Assembly (NCBI GenBank): GCA_960531495.1
Contig: OY482853.1
Location: 20,959,791 to 21,023,790, forward strand
DNA: 64,000 nucleotides
DNA from: Zeus faber
Taxonomy: Eukaryota > Chordata > Actinopteri > Zeiformes > Zeidae
Direction of reading: 5' to 3'
Shown: one piece after another, positions 11,858 through 26,275 of the stretch
Layout of the letters: each line of letters begins with the position of its first letter
Position numbering within the stretch: the first letter of the stretch is position 1
Notes under the pieces: model-generated
Databases searched by the model: none
Told to the model about the DNA's origin: nothing
The model's input: the letters and a program-made list of their open reading frames with translations, nothing else
Program-made: the position numbers and the translations under genes

Positions 11858-13420
11858 GCAACATAATTCTGTGACTACTGAATCTTTGTTGTAATGCAGT
11901 TCTGTTCTGATTTAAGTAAAGCGAGAAGCTACTCCAGACACGCACTTAGAGTACGCTTAATCATGATTTTTGTGTATAATATTGTTTATCGCTAATTTTT
12001 TACATGTCATAACATAAAGAAATTGCCAGGACCATTTGTGTTGATGGGTCTCCTACAGAGCAGCACATGGGTGTTGTGGAAAAGAGATAATATTCGGGTA
12101 GCAAAGGAGCGCTCCCTAGGTAGCCGGTCAGCTCAGCTCAGATAAACCCTCATTATCCTGTCTTTAAAAGATTGCATAAATGAAACTGAGAAAAAATACA
12201 ATGTATAGAGAGAGGAAAAAAGTCAGGCAAAATAAAGACAATGTCTGTCAGGCAGAACAGGGTCACAAAAGATTATTGGGAGTAGTCTGTTGAAAGAAAG
12301 GCAAAAAACAACAAGAAACAGGGATAAAGGGGGAGCTAAAGAGAGCAAGAGAGAGAATGAGGCTGAACACGTAAGACAGATGAGCCATCGCTGTTGGGCT
12401 TGTAATATTAACAAATCTGATATCTATAATCAGCTTTATGCACATGCAACACAGAAAATACCCTGACAAAATGGTCCCACCCAAAAAGGAATTTGGCAAA
12501 ACTGTGATTGCAACAGACAGGAGGATTACATGTTCACCACTTCTTCTCTCCCCTCTTTTATTTCTATCAATCTATAAGTTAAATACTCTATATTTCACAT
12601 TATTGTTGTATTGATTCAAGGAAAGGGTAATCATATCTCCTGCAAATTAATTGGGAGAAATAAATACAACCGTTAGAAGCAAATGACAACCACTGCACTG
12701 TATTGACTGAATAGTGCTGCAGTGAGCAGCACAAACAGACAGACATGAGGCTGTGAGGGAGGGATGATGTTTAGACAGATGTTTTCAGTATTACCATTAG
12801 ATAATCCTTTAACTCCCTGAAAAACAAGATCATTACAGCTATTTCTGTGAATGTATCTCATCTATTTGTCCTGGCATGAAATCAAAAAGCCTTAACTTGG
12901 AATGGGCCAGGATGGAAAAGCCAACAGCTTTGTCAAGATACCGCTTTGAGCAGCACAGCATAATACTCCTTAAAGAGCTACAATCCAATTTACTAAACAA
13001 AACAAAAAAGGTGATATGGCAAAAGTTATTATGCGGTTCTAATATTACTTGGATATTGCTCTGGGAGGTGAAAACTTAAGCTAAGCCTCAAGCCAGGAAT
13101 CTAATCTCTTTCGATCACCCCAAATTATACAGAAAATCAAAATATAGTATGACACTGCAGTTATCAGATCTGAAAGGGCATGAAATGAGAAATGAGTCTG
13201 AGGGTCCGATAAAGACAGCTAATGGGGGTATTAGATGCGATTGATCAGGGACAAGAGCTTCTAAAACAATGAACACTGATAAGCTATGACACAGAAATTA
13301 GCCAAAAAGGAAAACAACCACAAACAACAAAGCCAAGCTCATTTGGACACAATCTTGTGTACACTTCACCCTGTATTCAGATTAAGACTAGACTCATTTT
13401 AAATAAGCACGCTACGATAG
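11858..13420. other. non-coding stretch, no gene seen
   Basis: Plain AT-rich intronic DNA. Several frames of 60 to 80 codons on both strands lack any family signature. Confidence 0.55.
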
Positions 13421-13424
13421 TTGC

Positions 13425-13900
13425 CTTTCGAGACGAAACTTGTCACGACAGATCGCAGCCATGTGGTACACAAACCCGAGACAAAATTATTGCAAAGGGC
13501 TTTCGCTGCAGAGATTGATGAGGTTACATACATCTCTTCTCTCCACTCTCTCCTCCTATGCCCTGTTCAGATCTCACGATATTTTCCCAGATCTGGCTGT
13601 CCCAGACACATTTCTCAGACCGGGGACAAAATGCTCCACATCGGCACCTCACGCAGCGCGCTCCCATCAGCGCTGCTCGTTAAGTTTGAGGGTTTTGTGG
13701 GTATACAGACTTCGGAGAACTACGCTGTGAGCTGTGCCAGACGGCTTGTTGAGCCGTCGCCGACCTCCTGATGTTTCCAAGCATGCTTGAAACTCCGGGA
13801 GGTCGGCGAAAAGCTTGAAGCCTCGGGGATGAACGCAGCAACGACCGAGCCAATGAGAACACGAGAGGAAACCCGGGGGAGGAGTAATGTAGAAGCATAT
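13425..13900. repeat. candidate non-autonomous element with central palindrome
   Basis: A CpG-containing block that stands out from its AT-rich surroundings and carries the 51-base palindrome at 13758-13808. Frames on both strands (up to 116 codons) look accidental. Element ends were not found. Confidence 0.3.
13758..13808. repeat. 51-base near-perfect palindrome
   Basis: Outer arms cgccgacctcc (13758-13768) and ggaggtcggcg (13798-13808) are exact complements. An inner palindromic core with aagcatgctt at its centre is separated from the arms by 4-base mismatched segments. It could extrude as a cruciform. Confidence 0.9.
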
Positions 13901-14231
13901 ATGGAATGAATGCAATGTATATTAAAATAAAGGAATATTAGGTATTTTGTTGCACTTCACTATTTAGGGCCTCATTTACATTAATTATAATAAATATAGC
14001 TGCCGGCAGCAATGCACGGAAAGTTCCATTTAGTCGTGTTTGGTACGTATTACAGTTTCACAAAATGCTGGTTACAAAGACTTCATTTAGTAAATCAATA
14101 AAGAATCCTCTTCTTCGTTAAGGAGCGAGATAAGAAAAGGACAAATGTTTAACCAATATTTATTCAATAATAAATAATTAATGTACTTACAAAACAGAAA
14201 ATGAGGTTTCAACATCAGTTCATCAGTGGTG

Positions 14232-14350
14232 GGTGCAGAGTCAGCGACGGACTGGGACAAAAAAAATGGACTGGATTTTTTTGTCCAAACCAGCCCACCA
14301 CAACCAGCCCACGTATCCACCAGCCCCATCGTCGCACATACAAAACACAC
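14232..14350. repeat. interspersed repeat fragment
   Basis: The phrase gcgacggactgggacaaa and the repeated ccagccca words (at least five in 60 bases) resemble a fish repeat I recall but cannot name. The surrounding 13901-15300 is otherwise AT-rich non-coding sequence without a gene. Confidence 0.35.
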
Positions 14351-15394
14351 CAGCCCGTGATATCACGCCTCATTAGCATAATGGATGGATACTGGGCTAC
14401 CGTAACACTAAAACAGAGATATTTTAAGAGTAAAGTTTTGTTGCCGGCAGGCCACCACTGTGAGGATACCATGATAGTTTCAGGCAGTCACTGTTTCATG
14501 AATGTCCATATTTGCTGTATAATCTATTTCAACACAGGAAACAAGCCAGATAATACCATTGCCAATTTGATCACTTTGACCTTGAAACTTGAATGACTTA
14601 CTCTTCAGGGCAGGTCTAAAAGTACAAATGTCTACAGTCAGTAGCTGATGTTTGTGATTATTTATAAAGTGCAGTTAAACAATAAATATTTAAATTTCAA
14701 ACAAACTAAAGAATATCTAAAATATAACAAAAGTTAAGTACTGTACATTTTTTGGCCTGCTGCTACAATACTGACCATGACTTCTAGCCTGGGTATTGTT
14801 GGCCTATAAACAATAAAATAATATTGAAATAAAAAAAACACCAGCTTGTATATATTTGTACTGTGCTCGGGTATTGCCGGTCCATAACTTGTAAATAATA
14901 TCTAAATTTGATATTTCCGACGCTTGAAGGCAGCACCGTAGCATCTCCGACAGGCCTTGAGTGCCAACTTTGAAAGAAATCCCTTGGAGAAACAAATGCT
15001 GTTGCTCTGACAATGCCTTACAGTGTTAAATGTGCTCTTACGAACCAAAAATGTTGGCGCATGTTTCCGGGATAAGGAGGAGGAACTGTGCAATTTCATT
15101 TCATGAATGGATAGTTACTTGGCTGGAATATTTGGAAAAGAGAATTAGAAAATAAATTTAATAATGATGCTATTTAGTGGCTGGTTCTCCGTTTTTTTTG
15201 TTTAACCACCATTTACACTTAATCGTATAAGACCTAAGTCATCTATTAAGTATATTCAGGTGCCCAAATCTAAGAATTTGCTGCTTTTCTGTTTATATAT
15301 TTGGGGGTTGCTGTCAGTCAGACTACACAAGCAGGTTGTAAAAGTCACCTTGGAGAGTTCTCTGACATTTTACAGGACAAAAGATCACTTACTG

Positions 15395-15480
15395 CTGACA
15401 TTGGCGTATGAGTGAGGGGAATCGAACCTGGGTCTACTGTGTAGGAGAGCAAAACCTTACTCGCTACACATACCTATAAT
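15395..15480 (-). repeat. tRNA-like SINE head remnant
   Basis: On the minus strand a B-box-like GGTTCGATTCC (15417-15427) follows, at tRNA-like spacing, a degenerate A-box region (tgtagcgagtaagg). Arms do not fold into a proper tRNA, so a SINE remnant is more likely than a tRNA gene. Confidence 0.35.
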
Positions 15481-16057
15481 TACACTCTGTAGTCGTGAGT
15501 TGTTTTATTTTTTGTCATTTCCGACAGTGTGTTGGGTAAACTGTAATGCTTCCTAAAGCTTCATTTTTCCATCCCTACTTTACAGCTCCCGTTATATAAC
15601 AAGTGTGCCGCCGCAACTACAAACACTGGCCCGGCTGCTTCTAATTTCAGTGACTGACTGCGGGCCACAACCTGCACATTACTACCCAATTGGATGATGA
15701 TGTCACAAAATGTCTTACGCCACAAACTCATCTTGCTCCACCAACCGAGTGCCGTTTTCAAATGTTGACGTATCGGTGACATTCAAAAATTCACCAACGT
15801 TTGGCTACTTTGGGTCAAATGTCACTGGTTTTTCGCTAATTCCGCCTCCAATATAGATGAAACTTGAAAGACGAGTTGTTTGCGATGTCCAGGTTCTAAC
15901 GAGACCTTAACCGTGTCCGTGGGTGACGCAGTTCTTCCAGATACTTTTAGCAGGAAAAGTGCAGAGGAAAATTATATAATAAAAAAAATAACAATATTAG
16001 GGATGGTGATGATTTATCTCCAATTCCAACGGAACTCGGTCGTTAAGTGAGGAGTAC

Positions 16058-16215
<158 letters not shown>

Positions 16216-16324
16216 TTCTTCTAGTATCTGGAAAATCTCACTGGACTCCAAGGGAGCTCAAAGGACTACGTCAATATCCTGCGTCAATTTGAGTTGGAAT
16301 CCATTTACAAGTGAGCACACAAGA

Positions 16325-16469
16325 CCATTTTCCTGATAGCTCACATTTTTAGATTTCTTTCATGTGTGCCGAAATAGTTTTTTTTAATCAAATAATAGTA
16401 AAATAAGTGACAAATGTTAATACAGACAATATTAAAATCCTAAAAATGTGAGCTATCCTTGGGAAATGG
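16325..16469. repeat. inverted-repeat element, about 145 bases
   Basis: The arms share an exact 18-base match: gatagctcacatttttag (16335-16352) and its complement (16440-16457). They extend outward imperfectly to ccatttt-type ends, with about 87 bases of AT-rich loop. It may be a small MITE; no target duplication was recognised. Confidence 0.75.
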
Positions 16470-19100
16470 TTCTGGCCAATGTAAATATGTGTGCTGCCTA
16501 GTGAAGGACAAAGCTCGACTTGGCCCTGACAAGGTCCTTTATGAAAGTACGCAAATTTCTTAAAGTTGTAGACTGCTCCAAGTTTATGAGTTGCTCTTCA
16601 TTCACAAGAAGGTTGCCTTCAAATGTGTTTTTTTTACTGTGCCTCACTGTTCAGAGGAATGTGTGAGATAAGCTCATCTTTTCCACAGACAAGTAATACT
16701 GTGTATTGCAGGGTTAAGGCACGGCGTTTTCTTCGTCTCTGGCCACTGCGCCATTTTCTGTGTTTAGAGAAAAAGGGAATGCAAAACAGTCCAGTATTTA
16801 CCCACAACAGAATTTACAGTAGCCAGTGTTCCAGTAAAAAAAATATAATTATAATGAGAATTTTCATATTTTCCCCTTCCTATTATTCACAATTTGCTCA
16901 GTCCCGTTTTGTTTACTTTTGGAACCATATCGATGTCAGTGCAATTACTACGAAAATATATTTTTAAAAGCCCAGAGCTCATTTCTATGTATATGAGCAT
17001 ATGTTCATATTTTCCCCTTACATTCTTTTCAGGCTGCGCATAAATATTATGCTTCTCACAGTCAATGCAATTATGTGCCCATGCGGATGGGAATGCACAA
17101 TCCAAAATTAGAGTAATTATGCCCGTCTTGAGTGGTGGCGGGAGAAGTGAGAAAGGAGGGCATGGACAGGGGCTGTAACCTTGAGCACTGAACAGTGTTT
17201 ATCTCTGGCACAGACGACCGAGGGGAAGAAAAATATGTTTATGTCGTTTCTTCAGAAATGAACTGTGTGGCGCGAGACAACTCATGGTCCATCTCACTCT
17301 TCGACACCGCAAATTATGGAATTTTCTATCGGTCTCCTCTCCTCAGCTTTTCTGTAACCTTCTTGTCATGATAACATTTATGAGAGCAAGGACAGACCCA
17401 AGACACAATGAACCTCCAACTGGCCTGTCCTCGTCTTGTCTGATGTACAAAGACTTGAAAAAACATTTTCCGTCTGTCTTTGAAGAGCATTAATTGCAAC
17501 AGCTCAGGCCATTTTCAAAGCGGAATCTGGAAAGACATCATGTATCACACTATCATAACCTATCAGTATTCCCAGTCTGCCTGGATGGAGAAATAGAATC
17601 AAGATTGACAGGACGGAGTCATCTTGGCAGCTCCCTGGGGTCTTGTCTGAGAGATCTAACAGCCCATGTACCGCTGACATGTATTCCTGATTCAGTTTAC
17701 ACTGTCCAACGGCACTACCTGTGACTAAGTGACAAGTGACTAAGTTACCCCAAAAATACACCAATGACATTACACCCTTCGGGGAAAGATCAGTCGCTCC
17801 TCCAGCCCATCTGTATTGGGTGGTTAACAATATATCATAGTCTATCCATTATAACCATACGTCTTCTCATGAATCAACGTCATTCGACAGGAGAGAGGAT
17901 CGAGGAAAAAACAAAACTTCAGCACTCTTTATGACTTACAGAATAATAATAATGACGATAATATAGATTTGATTTCGATTGTTAATCTGCGGGACAGGTC
18001 ACACACATTCGTTTTTCTGCACGGTCCACATTTGTTTCTTAGCTTACAAATCTTGCAGAATTTAATAATGTACTTTGTTCATAAGTTGAGAGAAAAGTTA
18101 AAGCCGTTTTTCCATCCGTTTCAGTTCTCGTAAAAAAAAAAAAAAAAAAAAAGGCAATATAATACCAGGCGAGTCGCTGTCAGACGTTGTTATTCAGGGA
18201 TACAAATTAAATTCATGCAAGCATACGATGGCTACTGATTAAATACACATACATGCATTAATGAATACACAAACATGATTGGTACCTCCCACTATAGTTT
18301 TCTTATGATGAATTCACTAAAATAGACCAGTCAACCAATCTCTGTGTGCAAGTGTGTGTTTCTGAAAGACAATGTTGTCCATGGCAACAAGGTTGCGCAA
18401 CTATAGTGCTGTAGGTTAGCTCTAGTTACAGCTTTAACCTATCTACTCAAACGTTCACAGGAATACATATGAAGCATGTGGCTGGGTAGTAAGGAGGTGT
18501 GAAGTGATGGTAGATTGGGATGGTGACTATACAGTAGCTACATTTGAAAGAACAGGACCGTCGGGGAGAAGTCAATATGGTGCTACGAGATCACTGGCTG
18601 GAAAGTAGCGCTTTTTTGGAAGGGATACAGGTGGTCTTGGATGATGAGAGGCTGTTGGAGTCCACCGTAGGCATTGAGTGGGCAGTGAGGGTGTGCCTGG
18701 TAGGACAGCTCATTAGTCAGTGCACCGCTCTGTCAGCGGAACTAGACAGATACATACGAGCAGGCTGACAAAAAAAAAAAAAAAAAAAAAAGGAAAAACA
18801 CATGCGCAAATTAGTATTCACAATCACTCACTCACTCACACCCAAAGCTGCTACCTACGGCTCAGCTGTGCTGTGGGTGTGGCGAGGAGAGTGACGAGGG
18901 GAGGGAAAGGAGGAGCTCCAGGGTCCTGCCAAGATCCTTCCTCATGGTAGAGTTGACATTTACCCAAGGAAGCCGTGGGCTGCAGCTACTGTTGCTGCCA
19001 CAGAAATGATTCAACCTGCCGCCTGGAATAAGAGTGTGCTCTATTCAGGCGGATAAAGCAGACCATGGTGACAAGAACCTAGAAATCTGAGAGTTGTCTT
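16470..19100. other. non-coding stretch, no gene seen
   Basis: Includes A-runs at 18132-18152 and 18770-18791 and a GC-richer patch at 18544-18770 with a 74-codon frame that I do not recognise. Nothing else stands out. Confidence 0.5.
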
Positions 19101-19149
19101 TGTTCAAGCCAAGTCGAGTGCATCCATTCCCACTAAACGAGAGGCTTAG

Positions 19150-19315
19150 AGGTAATTGTTTGACTCCCAACTATTACACTTGGTTTATATCTTGTCCTCT
19201 TTGTATACACACTTGTTTTTATATATTGTTATTGATACACACTATCTTTTGTTCTATGCTTCAGCAACTTAATCTCCCCCCAGGGAATAATAAAGTGCTA
19301 TCTTATCTTATTTTA
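19150..19315 (+). mobile_element. 3' end of a non-LTR retroelement
   Basis: The stretch ends with aatctccccccagggaataataaagt followed by ctatcttatctta. This is the typical 3' tail of fish LINE/SINE copies: a C-rich word, a polyadenylation-like aataaa, then short tandem units. No reverse transcriptase is seen, so it is a strongly 5'-truncated copy. Confidence 0.6.
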
Positions 19316-19496
19316 ATGTTCCCCTTCGGTAGCTGAGCGCCTACACGATCACATCGGGAAGATGCTTGGTTAGTAGCAATATAAGTGCACGGTTTTATTG
19401 CATAGTGCTTGAGAGTCTCATCAACAGTGCATTCAAAAAGTAATGAAACCCGTATACTTTTTCCACATTTTGTTTCATTACAGCGTTACTCTACGA

Positions 19497-20382
19497 CAGT
19501 GTTTCCCAAAATGTGGGCCGCAGCCCCCTAGTGGGTTGTGAAGGTACTGTAGGTGGGCTGCAAGAGGTCATTTACAATAAATAAATAAAAACGTTTTTAA
19601 TTTAATTTTGTAATAAAATTGATCATAAATCATCAATAAATCATTTCAGATTAAATATTTACATTAAATAAAATAATAAGAGCTAATAAAAGAAAACCAT
19701 GGAATTTCAATTATTTGTTATTCTTAATTTATCTGACCAATTTTTGATCCGGATCGTATCTTATATCTCGTCATTGGTGGAGAATCGCAACAGACGCAAT
19801 ACCTCATCATTGGCGGGGAAAGAGTTAAAATGGAGCGGTGGCTTTCAGGTGGCAAAAGGAAAGCTGAGTGAGTGAGTGATTTGTTTTGTGCCGTTAAACG
19901 TCTCAAATATTACAGCGCAATGAGCCCAGCTGTGATGGATTTTAATAACTGCATCAGAATGCATGTGTTGAAAGATATGCAAGTGTTGGCCTGATTCAAT
20001 GTTCAAATTATATTTGTCCGTTTTTTCTTCATGTAGATATTGGGTTGATAGTGTGAATATATATATATACACATACATACATACATACATACATAATACA
20101 CACATACATACACACACAGTATACTGTATATATTATCCAGTGCCAAACAGCCCGGATACAGGCTTAACAATTCCCGATTTGCCCTTAATTTCTTACATTT
20201 GTTGCTTTACAAATTGTTATGTGTATGTGGATGTATGTGGATAGAAATGTTCTGTTCATGAAATAAAAATATATAGGGAAATACTTTATCTTAGTCTCAT
20301 GTGTTGATCGGAGTTGTGGTTTGGGTGGGAGATTAAAAAATTTCAAATTGGGCCGTGGCATTCTTAAGCTCGGGAACGGCTG
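19497..20382 (+). mobile_element. hAT element, internally deleted, nested in Tc1
   Basis: Begins CAGTGTTTCCCAAAATG, and the right end read in reverse begins CAGCCGTTCCCGAGC, the hAT terminal pattern. The flanks ctctacga (19489-19496) and ctctccgg (20383-20390) agree at 6 of 8 positions, fitting a decayed 8-base target duplication. Inside, 19830-19871 reads MERWLSGGKRKAE and then stop, the typical start of a BED-type hAT transposase in vertebrates; the rest is missing. A TA/CATA microsatellite occupies 20057-20120. About 890 bases, clearly non-autonomous. Confidence 0.82.
20057..20120. repeat. (TA)n / (CATA)n / (CA)n microsatellite
   Basis: Short mixed simple repeat inside the hAT element. 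Confidence 0.9.
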
Positions 20383-20870
20383 CTCTCCGGTATATCAGAT
20401 TGAACTAATTTTGTCTTTCTTTCACATAAGTATTCAGGACCAATTAGAAGTTGAGTGCAAATGTGTCCTGCTTCTATCCATCATCCATGATGTGCATGTC
20501 GGCACAAAAACCAGGCCACGATGTTGAAGGCCAAGATAACATAGGAGTGGCTTCGGGGACAAGTGCGTGAATGTCCTTGAGTGGCCCAGCCGAAGCTAGA
20601 CTTGGACCCGATCTAACATCTCGGGAGAGACCTAAAAATAGCTGAGCAGCGACACTCCCTATCCAATCTGACAGAGCTGGAAAGGATCTGCAGAGAAGAA
20701 TGGGAGAAGTTCCCCAAATACAGCCGTCCCACATTGTCATCCTGGGTATATTGAAGAGCACAATATTAATTAACACATTTTGAATGTGACAACACATCTT
20801 CTTGGCAAGAACTGAAGAAAGGTATATCCACTCTCAAATAAATATATTGATTGATTAATTGTGCTTTATA

Positions 20871-21695
20871 CACTGATCAGCCAAACCATAAAAATCACTG
20901 ACAGTTGAAATGAATAACATTGATCCGCTCAATACAATGGCACAATGATCAACAACGGTCAAGGGGTGATATATATTAGGCAGCACGTGAACAGTCGGTT
21001 ATTGAAGATTATGTTTTGGAAGCAGGAAAAATGGGCAAGCGTAAGGATCTGAGCGACTCTGACAAGGGCCAAATTGCGATGGCTAGACGACTGGGTCAGA
21101 GCACCTCCAAACGGCAGGTCTTGTGGGGTGTTCGGCATTCAGTTACAGTGGTTAGTACCTACCAAAAGTGGTCCAAGAACAACCGGTAAATCAGCAACAG
21201 GGTCATGGGCGCCGATGAGCTCATTGATGTGTGTGAGGTGCGAAGGCTAGCACGTCTGGTCCGATCCCAGGGAAAACAGCTCGCAGTCACAGACTGGTCA
21301 CAGTGCCCATGCTGAGCCCAGTCCACCGCTGAAAACACCGACAATAGGCACCTGAGGGTCAGAACTGGACCATGGAGCGATGGAAGAATGTGGCCTGGTC
21401 TGATGAATCACGTTTTCTTCGACATCATGTGGATGGCCGGGGTTAGGGTCCAATCCGATAGAAAATCTGTGGGATGTGCTGGAACAACGAGCCCGATCCA
21501 CGGGGGCCACACCTCACAACTTCCAGTACTTGAAGGATCTGCTGCTAACGTCTTGGTGCCAGATACCACAGGACACCTTCAGAGGTCTTGTGGAGTCCAT
21601 GCCTCCACCGGTCACAGCTGTTTTGGTGGAACGAGGGGGAGCTACACAATATGAGTAGTTATTAGTGGTGGTTTTAATGTTGTGGCGGATCGATG
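20871..21695 (+). mobile_element. second Tc1-like transposon, internally deleted
   Basis: A different Tc1 family from the neighbours. The left end CACTGATCAGCCAAACCATA follows a TA (20869-20870); the right end (tgtggcggatcgatg) is followed by TA (21696-21697). The transposase starts at 21031 with MGKRKDLSDSDKGQIAMARR and breaks after about 52 codons. WSDESRF with the first catalytic Asp is at about 21395-21420. The sequence then jumps from HHVDGR directly to NPIENLW, so the part with the second Asp is gone. The C-terminal end runs to the Tyr-Glu codons before the stop at 21657. A related 5' fragment is at 36014-36172. Confidence 0.88.
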
Positions 21696-21699
21696 TAGA

Positions 21700-23461
<1,762 letters not shown>

Positions 23462-23589
23462 CCATAAAATATATACATTTGAATTAGAAACATGAATTTT
23501 GTCTGCAAAACATCTACATCATGTATATCAAACTTTCACCATTGTCAAAATATATTATGTATGGAGGTGACACACAATGTCATAGGTAC

Positions 23590-23730
23590 TGTGGCTTCCA
23601 AACATGGGATTGGAGGAACTTCTTGCCAATTGAGACACACAAGAGCAAAACTGTCAGAATTTGAACGGGCTAAAAGTAGATCTTGCATTTTTGGTGACGT
23701 TAGTGGCCGCTTTGGACAAAAGTGGTAGAA
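23590..23730 (+). pseudogene. possible Tc1-type transposase N-terminal relic
   Basis: The short reading AKLSEFERAKSR resembles the helix-turn-helix start of some Tc1/mariner transposases (LSEFERG-type). No element ends or catalytic motifs accompany it, so this is weak. Confidence 0.2.
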
Positions 23731-23843
23731 TTTCCAGCTCCATTACGCCTCCCCACAAGGATAGAACTTGACTCCCCATGGTGTCAGGATTGATATTGAA
23801 GAGGAAAAACTGGAACAGCTTTTTGCATGATATATAGTAATGA

Positions 23844-23910
23844 AGTGATAACATTTACAATGTGTAATTTAATATGCCATGTTAGATTACACATAGTAAA
23901 TGTTATCACT
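23844..23910. repeat. 67-base hairpin, 25-bp stem
   Basis: Arms at 23844-23868 and 23886-23910 pair at 24 of 25 positions around a 17-base loop. Size is in the range of a microRNA precursor, but the AT-rich, almost perfect stem fits a MITE-type palindrome better. Confidence 0.85.
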
Positions 23911-25165
23911 ACTGAACTGATGACAATGTATATTTGTAATCACTGTATAGAAATTGTCAATCTTATCGCCAATAGTTTCATTTTGATATGGCAGCAATAT
24001 AGCTGCAATCATAAAAACTAGGATACTGACGGGAAATTTTTTGAAAACACCTTCTCGTGCCTCTAGGTTGTTTAGCAGGAGCAAATAAAGGAAAACAGTG
24101 GGAACCATCTTTCTGCTGGATCCAACAGCGATGTAGTATTGATTGGTATAAAAGGGTGGAAAAAAAAAGACAAGAATAGCAGCGAAAGAAGTGAGAAGAC
24201 AAGTCAGAAAAGCAATTAGCAGTCAGTAATTGCTCTCATTAGAGGAGATTTAGCGGATTCCTGGATGGATAGTATAAACTGTACTGTATAATGTGGTGTG
24301 TTGGGTTTGTGTGATAAAAACCAAGCTAGCAAAGAGCGGAAGCTTTGAGTCCGATAGCAGTGTTGCTGATAAGAGTCGGCCTATCATCGAGCCTGTGCCT
24401 TACTCCCTCGAACCCCTCGCTGTGATGAAAAAAAAAGGAGAGCGAGTCAAAGAAATGACTGCAAAAATAGTGATGAAGAGATAAAGGAATGGAATGAATT
24501 GGTGGAGCTAAGTGATAATACGAACGGAACAAAAGAAGGAATGTTGAATACAAGACTGGAGATCATAAAATAGCCCGAGAGAGATAGAACACTTTCTAGC
24601 ACATACCAATCACTTCTTGTTTAGCTTCTTGTACTTGTCAGTAAGTTATCAAGTATTTTATTTCTTAAAAAAATAAAATAAAAAAATAAATCTAGCATCA
24701 GAAAAAATGATGGGAAGGCCAAAATTACATGATCTATGTTTTCTGTTTGAAACCAGATAGCCAGTGTGCCTGAAATCCTTCAGACCGCTTCCTCTCTTGC
24801 CTATCCGTCATGCTGTCCATCCGGTAAACAGGTTAGTATTGGCCAGACACCTATGAAAGGAATGCGCTCTGGATGGTGAATGATGTGGTCATTTTCTTTG
24901 CGGAAACACTTAGTAGGCACTGTTCCCACAAGAGGACAGTGCAAACTGAAGGTAAAATAAGACCACAGCCAAAACAAGGAAGAAAAATGAAAACAGAGCA
25001 CTGTTGTTCTTTTTCTTGTTCTTGATGTAGTGGACATATTTTCCCTGGCACAGTACAGGACAACGCATTGGCCATACAAGACAAACGATCAGGCCGGAGC
25101 ACATTAATGCTCAATGCAGAAAAAAAATAAAACACACATTTGGTTGTCTTTGTGACAAAGTATTT
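23911..25165. other. non-coding stretch, no gene seen
   Basis: AT-rich intronic DNA with short A-rich tracts. Three overlapping minus-strand frames near 24801-25135 have no recognisable features. Confidence 0.5.
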
Positions 25166-25173
25166 GTGTATAA

Positions 25174-25849
25174 CAGGGCTGGGTATTGCTTAAAAAATGA
25201 CGACACCAGTAGCAATACCAGTGATACTGATAGCAATACAGTACTTCATTCCATAGATTTTTTTCTGCTGTACCCATAATATGAATGGAAGCATTCAGCT
25301 GCCTAAAATGCCACCACTCCTCTTCATCCAAATTATTTTTTCACAAATACATTTTGAAAAGTGTTCAAATTATTGAAAATATTTATTAAATAACTGTGCA
25401 AAACTGTACAATGAAGAATTTGGGCAGTGTAATTTTAAACCAATAGCCAGTACAGGAGGAATGAGTACAGGGAGGAAAACCTCTTCCACTGTTCATGACG
25501 ACACCTGACTGTTGAAAAACTGTGAACCCGTCCTTTAACAGACTGTTGTAGCTGCTGCTGCGGTAGTGGGCCGATCGCACGTCGCATTAAAGCGACGCAT
25601 GCGGCGATGACCAGTGGGGCCAGTGTGAGCAAAACCACACAAATGGTCTTTTTTTTCCTAGATCTGGGTACAAAAAGGATCGAACGTAGGTATCGTTTGT
25701 CCGGAGAAGTTTCGACGCCATTCGGTATGGGGTTATTTCGGCTGAGTTTAAAAGGTAGAGTACAAATAGCCACCTCTAGTGTATAATAAAGCCTAGGCAG
25801 TGGGAAATAAGTTATAATTAACAAGACTAATGTCTGTGCCCACCTCTAA
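25174..25849. mobile_element. probable non-autonomous hAT-like element
   Basis: The left edge cagggctgggtattgc and the right edge, read in reverse as tagaggtgggcacaga, are similar inverted ends of a type common in fish. The interior holds CpG-containing words (gcgacgcatgcggcgatgacc-like, 25590-25610) and ggtatcgttt typical of that group. No target duplication was confirmed. A 129-codon minus-strand frame across it looks accidental. Confidence 0.45.
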
Positions 25850-26275
25850 CTGTGACCGAGTGAAGCAGTAATATCTGGCTCAACCTCGCGGAGCCCAATC
25901 TCATCTCATTTCCTGCTGAATCCCTGATAGGGGCTAAAGCAGGGAATTATGATAACGTCCTGGCTCACTTAATGAGTAGCAAGTGGCCCTGACCGCTGTA
26001 CGTTCACACGCCACCTATTTAAACTAGCGGGGACAAGTCTTGCAATTCACTTGAGACGCCCGCAAATATAATTCACCCATAGCTGCGGCAGCAATACACA
26101 GCGCCTGCAAAACAGACGGCGCAGCTCAAAGGTCTCGCCTTCACTCTAAAGGTGATTTGGCTTCTGGCTTTTAATTGTGTGACTTTCTTTCCTTTGATGT
26201 CCGGCATTGTTTATACTTTGTACGCCGTATGGTACACTCATTATATTTGGCTTTGAAAACAAAGCCTGGGCTTAC

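Larger units (their letters stand above)
19425..20815 (+). mobile_element. Tc1-like transposon remnant, split by an hAT insertion
   Basis: The left end CAGTGCATTCAAAAAGTAAT continues with ctttttccacattttgtttcattacagc, the start of a known fish Tc1 family. It is interrupted at 19496 by the hAT element (19497-20382). To the right, acataagtattca and the leader word gtgcaaatgtgtcctg continue the same family, followed by the C-terminal part of a transposase (20555-20735): NVLEWPSRS, DLDPI, then a stop where the catalytic Glu is expected, and HLGRDLKIAEQ with further family-like residues. Most of the transposase is deleted and the right inverted repeat was not found, so the right boundary is approximate. 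Confidence 0.75.
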
